Positions 57,478 through 64,000 of a stretch of DNA of 64,000 nucleotides are shown one piece after another. The position numbers were made by a program, and so were the translations under genes. Below the pieces are notes generated by a model. That model was not told the DNA's origin. It did no database searches and saw only the letters and a list, made by a program, of their open reading frames with translations. The stretch spans positions 1,674,001 to 1,738,000 of the forward strand of contig NC_092408.1 in assembly GCF_009017415.1 (NCBI RefSeq), given 5' to 3'. The DNA is from Aspergillus flavus (lineage: Eukaryota > Ascomycota > Eurotiomycetes > Eurotiales > Aspergillaceae). Within the stretch, counting starts at the first letter, position 1; each line of letters opens with the position of its first letter.

Positions 57478-58839
57478 ATGCATACCAATTCTACTGGCTC
57501 TAAGCCTGTCGTCTTTATTGGTGCCGCAGACGCGATATGCGGAGAAGCTATCAGGCTTTTCGTACAAGCAAGCGACGTGCCTGTCATCCTCGCAGACTCC
57601 GATGAGGATGCACTTCGCGCAGTTGTTGCCAAACTGCCTGGTAAAAATATCACTATCCGCAAGGTGGACCTATTTAATCCGGATGAGTTACGAAGAACCA
57701 TTACCGAAGCTGCACTCGTGATTCAAGGAGCACAACCATATCATCGGACCTCGGTACCAGTACTCACAGCTTGTATCGACGCAAAGGTACCCTACCTGGA
57801 CTATTCCGATGACGTGAACAGTACACAAGCGTCACTGGATTTACATGAGCAGGCAGAGAGGGAGGGCGTCCCTTGCTACATCAATTGCGGCTCATCCCCG
57901 GGCATGACAAACCTCATAGCCATTGATATTGCCAAAGAACTTGATACCGTCGAGAGCCTCGATATATGCTGGCTTGTCAGTGAAGAGGGTGGCCAATTGG
58001 GTCGAGAGGTGTTAGAGCATCTGATGCATATCACGGGTGGACCTTGTTTAACCTGGGCCGACGGAAAGGCCGCCGTTCACGAGAACTGGGTCGAGACAGC
58101 TTTTGCTCCCATTATTACTGGTTCTAGCGATCTTTTCTACGAGAGTGTTCATCCCGAGCCGGTTACCTTGCCACGCCGACTAAAAGATATTACTCGAATT
58201 CGGACCATGGGCGCTCTTAGCCCTGCGCCATTCAACGGCTTTGCACGAGGCCTTGGCGCAGCAGTCCACTCGGGAACTCTTTCAATGGATGCCGCTGTCG
58301 ACTTTCTCGAGGGTATGCAGAGAAAGCCCTCTTCGAGCTGGAGTGAGACAATCGGCGCCATGGCCGTTCAATTCCGGGGCGGTGACATTACGCTCAATCA
58401 GCTATACCAGCTAGCTACTCACGGCATCGCATCCCTCAAACCATGGAACCTTGCTCTCTGGGGTATGATCGACCAGGTACGCAAGGGGCAGTGCACATCA
58501 GGCGAGGCTCTAGGCTTTTTGATCAATTCCGCACGGGGAAAGCAATCGCCACATCGGTCTGGTATCCTTGTTCGAGGTGTTGGCACCCGCAATGGATATC
58601 CTGCTATCACTATTAGACGCACACCTGTTGTTCGGGAAGACTCGTTCATGGGAGAGAGTATGGCCACTTCAATTGGTGCATCTTGTGCTGCCTTTGCTCT
58701 GATGGTGCTGGATTTGGGGGCACAGAAGCGGCCAGGTGTCCAGTGTCCAGAAGACTGGGCTAAGCTGGAGACTTTTATCAAGTCTATGGAGAGGCTTGGA
58801 TGCCCTCGGGATCAGGTTCTTGAATCGGTTGAGGGGTAG
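57478..58839 (+). CDS. Saccharopine dehydrogenase-like NAD(P)-binding protein
   Basis: A single exon of 453 residues. An N-terminal Rossmann fold (VVFIGAADAICGEAIRLF, VILADSDEDALRAVV, VDLFNPDELRRTI) is followed by VPYLDYSDD and INCGSSPGMTNL, the pattern of the saccharopine-dehydrogenase NADP-binding family. The first glycine motif (GAADAIC) departs from the usual GxGxxG, so tight cofactor binding is not certain. Related proteins include lysine-pathway saccharopine dehydrogenases and many uncharacterised reductases; true lysine biosynthesis is unlikely in this setting. It is divergent from the DAO gene and convergent with the thioesterase gene. A plausible partnership is that the DAO makes an imine or carbonyl that this protein reduces, but that is inference. 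Confidence 0.82.
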   Translation: MHTNSTGSKPVVFIGAADAICGEAIRLFVQASDVPVILADSDEDALRAVVAKLPGKNITIRKVDLFNPDELRRTITEAALVIQGAQPYHRTSVPVLTACIDAKVPYLDYSDDVNSTQASLDLHEQAEREGVPCYINCGSSPGMTNLIAIDIAKELDTVESLDICWLVSEEGGQLGREVLEHLMHITGGPCLTWADGKAAVHENWVETAFAPIITGSSDLFYESVHPEPVTLPRRLKDITRIRTMGALSPAPFNGFARGLGAAVHSGTLSMDAAVDFLEGMQRKPSSSWSETIGAMAVQFRGGDITLNQLYQLATHGIASLKPWNLALWGMIDQVRKGQCTSGEALGFLINSARGKQSPHRSGILVRGVGTRNGYPAITIRRTPVVREDSFMGESMATSIGASCAAFALMVLDLGAQKRPGVQCPEDWAKLETFIKSMERLGCPRDQVLESVEG

Positions 58840-59231
58840 TTTGGTAGCGACCGGGTTGTAGATTTGGGATACTTTCTGTAGGTTTGTGAGGAGGATTATG
58901 GTGGTAGATATATCATATAGGAAGTACAATATCCTCTCGAGTCAGGAATCCGGACGTCCTATTTGGTTTCTCTGAAGTTCCCAATGTCCATTCTTAAAGT
59001 ATGTACACCGCAATTGTTTGGGGTCAGATTGTACATTGTTCGCGAGGCGATCAATATAGAATAATAGTAAAGATATTGAACCGCTAAACACACGTAAGGG
59101 ACATAGGCTAAAGAACAATTCCTAATACCGATACGATTATAAGGAGTGGCAGCTGGGTTACTATTTCCGAGTAGAACCTCAGCGTACAAATAAGAGTAGC
59201 TACAAGTCTGAACTAAGAGGTGCTTAGGGAA
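58840..59231. other. Convergent 3' region
   Basis: Between the ends of the SDH-like and thioesterase genes. AT-rich; nothing else seen. Confidence 0.6.
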
Positions 59232-59861
59232 CTATAATCCCGCATCAACTCTCGAGCTGATATACAATGTTTTAGCCTCTACCTTCACCGCTCCCTCTTG
59301 ATCAAGGACCTGTGCTTCCAAGAACCATTTTCTGCCCTGCCTCTTCGTAACCCATGTTTTGATCATAACAACGCTCGGCACAGGCACAGGGGAGCGATAC
59401 GAAATCTCAAGACCAGCGGTGTACAGCCGCGTATGACCTTTTGAAACCAACTCTGTCGACTCGGCACACAAACCTAGAGCTTCGTCAAGCAGGGCAGCCA
59501 AGACTCCGCCGTGGACTGTATCCTGGAAACCGCATAGGTCGGGGCCCAGAGAAACAAAAACCACAAAACCTGGGTGTGCATTGTCGCGTTGATCTGTGGT
59601 CTGCTTTGGTTTCGAGTCTGGCACTCGAACTAGGGCCAGCAAGTGTGGGATTGTCTCGGCGGTGTTGATCACCTTGCTGAAGAACTTATTGGAGGTGGCT
59701 TTTGTATCGTATCGGGTAATGAATGGGACCGGCTCGTAAAATGGACTGTTTAAGTAGGGTGAAGCGAATGGGAGGGAGGCGAAATAGTCGATGTCCTGTG
59801 GGGAGATTTCCAAGTTCGGTTCGAAGAAAGCATGTCGTTTGGATGATGGACGGTCTGACAT
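59232..59861 (-). CDS. Hotdog-fold thioesterase (4HBT/PaaI-like)
   Basis: A single exon of 209 residues from the first ATG (59861); the longer frame upstream would need a TTG start. The hotdog motif is VHGGVLAALLDEALG at 116-130, with H117 and the acidic D126/E127 pair placed as in 4HBT thioesterases. The second half (ISYRSPVPVPSVVMIKTWVT, FLEAQVLDQEGAVKVEA) gives the expected beta-strands. Such enzymes hydrolyse acyl-CoA or related thioesters, often in aromatic or fatty acid breakdown. It is divergent from the Zn2Cys6 regulator gene, with three CCGCGG-containing stretches in between. No targeting signal is clear. Confidence 0.85.
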   Translation of the reverse strand: MSDRPSSKRHAFFEPNLEISPQDIDYFASLPFASPYLNSPFYEPVPFITRYDTKATSNKFFSKVINTAETIPHLLALVRVPDSKPKQTTDQRDNAHPGFVVFVSLGPDLCGFQDTVHGGVLAALLDEALGLCAESTELVSKGHTRLYTAGLEISYRSPVPVPSVVMIKTWVTKRQGRKWFLEAQVLDQEGAVKVEAKTLYISSRVDAGL

Positions 59862-59985
59862 GATCGCTGCGAGGCTTGGGACGCGTTGATACTCCAAAAG
59901 CAACGTGAGAGTCCCGGTGTTGATTAATAGTGGGCAACGGCTCTCATGAGCCTTAGGGTAATGAATCTTGATGTTGCCTCGGTGT

Positions 59986-59993
59986 CCGCGGGT
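59986..59993. promoter_or_regulatory. Candidate site CCGCGGGT
   Basis: 125 bases upstream of the thioesterase ATG; same octamer as at 57250. Confidence 0.45.
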
Positions 59994-60078
59994 GCCGAGA
60001 TAGAGACGTACCTTGAACTCGCGATTCGCTATAAATGCAGATATTGGTGGAGTATGGGTCGGTGCGGGGTGGAAGCGG

Positions 60079-60086
60079 ACCCGCGG
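60079..60086. promoter_or_regulatory. Candidate site ACCCGCGG
   Basis: Same octamer as 57140 and 60575, in the thioesterase/regulator promoter. Confidence 0.45.
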
Positions 60087-60114
60087 TTCCTCTTAATGGT
60101 CGACATCAACCTCG

Positions 60115-60123
60115 TACTCCGTA
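60115..60123 (+). repeat. Dispersed motif TACTCCGTA, copy 5
   Basis: Exact copy of the nonamer found at 4415, 5139 and 43176. Confidence 0.55.
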
Positions 60124-60574
60124 ACTTAATCCTTAGGTCTCATAGGAGGCACTTTGCACAGTAACATGGCGGGTCTTTGGAGCCACAGCACCCGGTGGCC
60201 TAGGTCTGTTCAACGACACGTGGAACCAGAGATGATGTACGCACGTCAGAGGAACAGAGAATATACAAAGCCTACCATACCCTTTATATTGACATACTAA
60301 TAAGTGATATCCAGCGTGTAATATTTGCATAATTAGTGATCCAGAGTGCAGAAACTATCTTTTTCTCACAGCATCTGGCCCCATGTTCAAGGTATTTAGA
60401 ACGCCACGCTCCCTTGTGGTCGGGGTTTGCCAACATCCTTCCTGATACTCCGCTATATTATCGCTGGGACATAAGCTTTTGATCCTTTCTATTCCTGTAC
60501 TACACAGCATGTTGTAGGGGATAACCATAAACTATATCATACCCCAAACTCGATGGATGGTGGAGGTGGTCGGG

Positions 60575-60593
60575 ACCCGCGGACCCCCCGCGG
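60575..60593. promoter_or_regulatory. Candidate paired sites ACCCGCGG and CCCCGCGG
   Basis: Two CCGCGG cores 11 bases apart start to start, about one helical turn, just upstream of the regulator gene. This suggests that the regulator may control itself. Confidence 0.5.
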
Positions 60594-60803
60594 ATGATCG
60601 CCTTCCCCCGGATTTCCCAATCGCATATGAATGAACCTCCGCATTCTCCCCCAGCGATACACTCGAAGAGATTGAGCGGATCCCAGGATCATTCACCACC
60701 GATAGTCCCGCTATGTAGTTCGGTTCCCCCGGAATCGCAACAGCAAGAAAATGTCATTCTCTCCACCAGACAGTTACCTACAAATTTCGCAGATATTGCG
60801 TGA
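60594..60803 (+). other. Upstream open frame overlapping the regulator start
   Basis: A 69-codon ATG-started frame begins 157 bases before the regulator's ATG (60751) and ends 53 bases inside it, in another frame. If it lies in the mRNA leader it should depress translation of the regulator. Alternatively it could be a first exon joined to the main frame by an unseen intron. Confidence 0.4.
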
Positions 60804-63271
60804 CCCAAACAATGACTGCAATACAATCCCGATCAATGAGCTTCAATTTGCGCTGCCATTTTGCCTGACTCCCCCAGATTCGGAGCTGGACCAGTCGGTG
60901 AGCTCCGTCGTCAATGTGGGTGAAAAGCAACAGCTACCGGAATGGATCCAGACAGAGCCAGGCTGGTTAGACAGTGTAGAGGCTTCTTACCAGAACCAGG
61001 AAGCTTGTGCTGGCAATGTCACACATTCTTACTCACATTATCAAATTGATGATCGAGCCTCTTCGGCATCTGCCGTTAATATCCAACAGGAGCTCTATCC
61101 AGTCCCCACACCACAAAAGCAGAGCACAGGGCGGCGGATACGTCGACAGAACCACTCGTGTGACCCCTGTCGTCTAGCAAAACGGGGATGCGATCTTCCG
61201 AGGGGGGTAGCAATCTGTGGCGACAAGCCCACAGTTGCGTGTACCATGTGCTCCCTCCGCAGTATGGAATGTACGGTGGCCTGGTTAGCTAGCCGGAAAC
61301 CCTCCCGCCAGATCCAAAGGCGAGCAGAAACTTCCCCTCGGTCTCCGGTGGGCTATAAGGCTCCCACTTCCCAATGGAATCCAGTCGAAGATGTGTCCCA
61401 GATGGAAGGTTTAACGTTGATACCCCGAGCTGAATGGGACCAAGCGAAGCAGCTGGAGGCCCGAGAACGTTGCTTGCAGCACTTGTATTTATACATTGAT
61501 GTCTTTGATATGCAAATCACAGCCTGCCTTTCAGAGGGATGCATGCCTCCTTGCTATTCTCTGGGGATTGAAGCTCTAGTGCCGTTGAGCAACAGTGCTG
61601 ATGTTTCTCCATATGTGGAGCGTGTCCGGTCGAGTATCAACAACTCGTGGTATATGGATCTGACAGCGTGGAACTCAACATCTGCGACACCCAATCTTTA
61701 TCTCGCCGTGTCATTACTGGATGCACTTTTTCAGTACCCGGGGGGCCAGAAGAGCCCTTCATCTAGTAACACGCGAGATAAAGCTATTGATGAAACATAC
61801 AAATGGGTCGCTATTGCAACAGCCACCCAATTCACAGTGGACGAAAACAACAGAACAGGAACACCCAAGTCTCATTCAAGGGCCAGAGACATTGCCTTTG
61901 CAACGTGGCAAAAGGCCAGAGAGATGCTCTTCAGGAACATCGGAGCAACTGGGTCTTTCCGCCTAGCACTCTCGCTCCTCCTTTTTGGTGGGATTTTGCC
62001 ACCAACGGGGCTGGAGCAGAGGGAAATATGTGCAGAGGATACCACTTACGCGCACCGTGAAGGGGCTCGGCGTCTTCGAGCACTCTGTTCTAATGCGCGT
62101 ATCTACCTCCAAGAAAATCGCGGGCACGGTGGTCATCCCCTCTCGTCTTTAAATACGGTAGGCGCCGCCACAGGGAGGCGAAAGTCGCACACAGTCCAAG
62201 CATTCTCGTCTGAAGCTCGCCAATACATCCAAGAAGTGGTTGGCGCTATTGAGTGGTTCTTCTGGATGTCTCACTCTGTCACCATCGCCATCTCCCGTGA
62301 GCGAACAGACCCGACGAATCTCGAACTTCAATACGGCAGTATAAAAGAATTAGCCTTGCGGGGCCCGGCACAACCTGGAAACCTAGACGAATTAAAGACT
62401 AGGAGGCATGAGCGAGAAATAGAAGATTCTATTCTTGCTCGGGCTCGACCTGAAAAGCATAATGTAACTACCCTGTGGTCTCAAAACGTATCGTGCGATG
62501 TTGTAGATCGCGCTGTCACTAATGCAGGCTCGCTCGCTGTGCTGTTGTGGCGATCAGTAGCCCTTCTGACATTAGCATCACAAGATATGTTGATGGGCAT
62601 GGGAGATGAAGAAAGCTTTCAGCGCCAATACACGGCGACAACCGAGCTGATCGACTCCTGGAGAGAGGCCTTTGGTCCAATCACCTCTACAACCATCATA
62701 GGCTTACAAGCGTCCCGAGCGGATATCCAACGCAGGGTTCTTTTCTGCGCCACCGACGGCGACCTGGCGATTCTCTTGTTCGATGAGCTTATCCGTGAGT
62801 TGGAGGTAGGCCTTAAAGAATCATTGCCAGCCGGTGATAGCTTCTACACAATTCTCCGATCGACGAGTACGTATCGTCAAGAAGAGAGGCTCGAAAGCGC
62901 TATGAACATATCCTACCTAGCTTCACTGAGTATCAAAGTGCCGAGCCCCGGGTTCCAGGGAGACCACGGTTTGAAAGCAAATGTGCAGGACATTGCTGCG
63001 CATCCGGTGAGGGTGACCTTCCTGCAACTATAGTACTCCTGAAGCTGACCCGGCTGCACAGCAACCAGCCCTTGTTGTCAAGGCCTATACACTGGCTGCC
63101 AAAGCACTTGCGGACGAGATCCAACGTGTGATGGCTAAGATGGAGACAGGTAGCGTGTACACATTGACAAACGGCCTGAACAACTGCCTACAGGGACTGC
63201 TGGCCCTGGAAAAGACCCTTGTCATGTTTCCGAATAGAGACGATGATAGTGCGAAAGCACCCTTAGAGTAG
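60751..63271 (+). CDS. Zn2Cys6 (C6) transcription factor of the cluster
   Basis: Two exons (60751-63006, 63062-63271) give 821 residues. Without the intron the frame stops at 63033. Removing 63007-63061 (GTGAGG..CACAG, branch GCTGAC) opens a helical C-terminal exon of 69 residues (AYTLAAKALADEIQRVMAKM), so the intron is well supported. The zinc cluster is C137-x2-C140-x6-C147-x16-C164-x2-C167-x6-C174, flanked by basic residues (GRRIRRQNH). The middle spacer of 16 is longer than the usual 5-12 and contains an extra Cys156. The rest resembles the helical middle region of fungal C6 regulators. It probably binds CGG-containing DNA and controls the neighbouring genes. The start is uncertain because of the overlapping upstream frame. 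Confidence 0.87.
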
Positions 63272-63600
63272 GACTTTTGTGCGCATCTCTATGCTCTGAA
63301 GAAGTCCATGGGAAGCGTTATGACAGACTTCACCGGTCCATACTGTGTAAGCAAGCACGTAGAAAACAGATCGATAACCATGGCACGTTTGATGGCAATC
63401 CGTGGAGGACAGTGAATTCGCTGTTCAGCAGTTGAATACCTTATAAACTCCTGCGTCCGAAGTACTGCGAGTTGCCATACTCGATTCTTGACTAAGTGTA
63501 GCGGCCGTTGCCTCGGTCGACGATAATATTATTAGTTATAAATCAGCAGCGGTCGATATAATTGTCTGGCCGCTTAAACTCATGCGGCTTAAATGTCGTG
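63272..63600. other. Convergent 3' region
   Basis: Between the regulator and the APH-fold gene. No other feature seen. Confidence 0.6.
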
Positions 63601-64000
63601 CTAGTACCCCTCCAAATCATGCTTGAACAGTCCCAAAAGAGCAGCTTCGAGAGGCCAAGGATCAATGAATGTTTCGAACATCTTTCCCCTTTCCCCTTCC
63701 CAGAGGAAATCCGCGAAGAACGCAGCATACTCCCAGTACCGAGGATACCATCCAGGCAACTCCCAATCTATGATACCCGTTACCTTGAATTTTCTATCTG
63801 TGTGGCGATCGGTTTGCGGAAGCTCTTGGACCATGATGTTTTGCTTGACCAAGTCACAGTGTGTAAAGGTACTTAGATGGTCTTTTAGTGCTTGTGGAAG
63901 GTGCCGTGCAAACCACTCTGCACCCCATGGATGTCTATCGTTGCGCTTCTCTTGCCTTTGTGAAACGAGGGCCATGTCCAGATGAAAGTCCTCTAATGTT
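63601..64000 (-). CDS. APH-fold phosphotransferase, C-terminal part
   Basis: The frame runs off the right end of the window, so only the last 132 residues or so are visible. The catalytic loop FTHCDLVKQNIMV (H-x-D-L-x3-N) and the metal-binding motif GIIDWELPGWYPRYWEY are typical of the fungal branch of the aminoglycoside phosphotransferase/choline kinase-like family. Despite the family name, fungal members are mostly small-molecule kinases of unknown substrate. The C-terminus (EAALLGLFKHDLEGY) is complete, with a stop at 63601-63603. It converges with the regulator gene; whether it belongs to the metabolic cluster cannot be judged from the part seen. Confidence 0.85.
   Translation of the reverse strand, partial: TLEDFHLDMALVSQRQEKRNDRHPWGAEWFARHLPQALKDHLSTFTHCDLVKQNIMVQELPQTDRHTDRKFKVTGIIDWELPGWYPRYWEYAAFFADFLWEGERGKMFETFIDPWPLEAALLGLFKHDLEGY

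Larger units (their letters stand above)
59862..60750. promoter_or_regulatory. Bidirectional promoter, thioesterase and Zn2Cys6 regulator
   Basis: Contains four CCGCGG sites (59986, 60081, 60577, 60588), a copy of TACTCCGTA (60115), and, next to the regulator, an upstream open frame that overlaps its start codon. Confidence 0.6.

Noticed and set aside
59862..59903. N-terminal extension of the thioesterase
   Set aside because: Would need a TTG start; the ATG at 59861 is sufficient.
60594..60803. Upstream frame as an independent small gene
   Set aside because: Pro/Ser-rich, no motif, and it overlaps the regulator's start; kept only as a possible regulatory upstream frame.
1..64000. CRISPR array, rRNA genes or bacterial-type operons
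   Set aside because: No regularly spaced repeats or rRNA sequence seen; gene structure is clearly fungal.

Overview
The window comes from a filamentous ascomycete, most likely Eurotiales (Aspergillus/Penicillium type). Genes carry short introns of about 50-110 nt with GT..AG ends and CTRAC-like branch sites, promoters are pyrimidine-rich, and the housekeeping genes are recognisably fungal (THO2, VPS17, GCS1, mitochondrial EF-G2, DUF2985, Lam/Ysp2 sterol transporter). The species cannot be fixed from the sequence alone.

Layout. 1-5.8 kb: the decayed 3' end of a fungal-specific gene, a tRNA-Asp(GUC) with an intron, and gene-free sequence. 5.8-26.3 kb: a conventional gene-dense block holding a GRAM/VASt sterol transporter (+), a DUF2985 membrane protein (-), an orphan nuclear-looking protein with a PP1-type docking motif (+), a two-RRM/RGG protein (+), ArfGAP Gcs1 (+), mitochondrial EF-G2/Mef2 (-), retromer Vps17 (+) and a GFA/CENP-V-fold protein (-).

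26.3-42.9 kb: a gene-poor accessory region. It holds a fungal-specific protein built from two copies of one module, a small secreted orphan, a secreted sphingomyelinase D-like phospholipase with an in-frame stop, a head-to-head pair of wrecks (a MACPF-like gene and an aegerolysin gene, both lacking their 5' halves at one shared point near 35.69 kb), a small CVNH lectin, and then about 4.9 kb without genes. It reads as an island of secreted-toxin and lectin-like genes, several of them broken.

42.9-52.3 kb: an NAD-dependent epimerase/SDR (+) and the very long THO2 gene (+). 53.3-64 kb: what looks like a small metabolic cluster. It contains a Baeyer-Villiger-type flavin monooxygenase (+), a DAO-type FAD oxidoreductase (-), a saccharopine-dehydrogenase-like protein (+), a hotdog thioesterase (-), a Zn2Cys6 regulator (+) and the 3' part of an APH-fold kinase (-). 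All three promoter regions in this block carry CCGCGG sites (five of them as ACCCGCGG or its complement) and two carry the palindrome CGGATCCG. This suggests one regulon under the resident Zn2Cys6 protein; that link is inference.

Exon boundaries were set by eye from reading frame, GT/AG signals and family similarity. No alignment or search was run.
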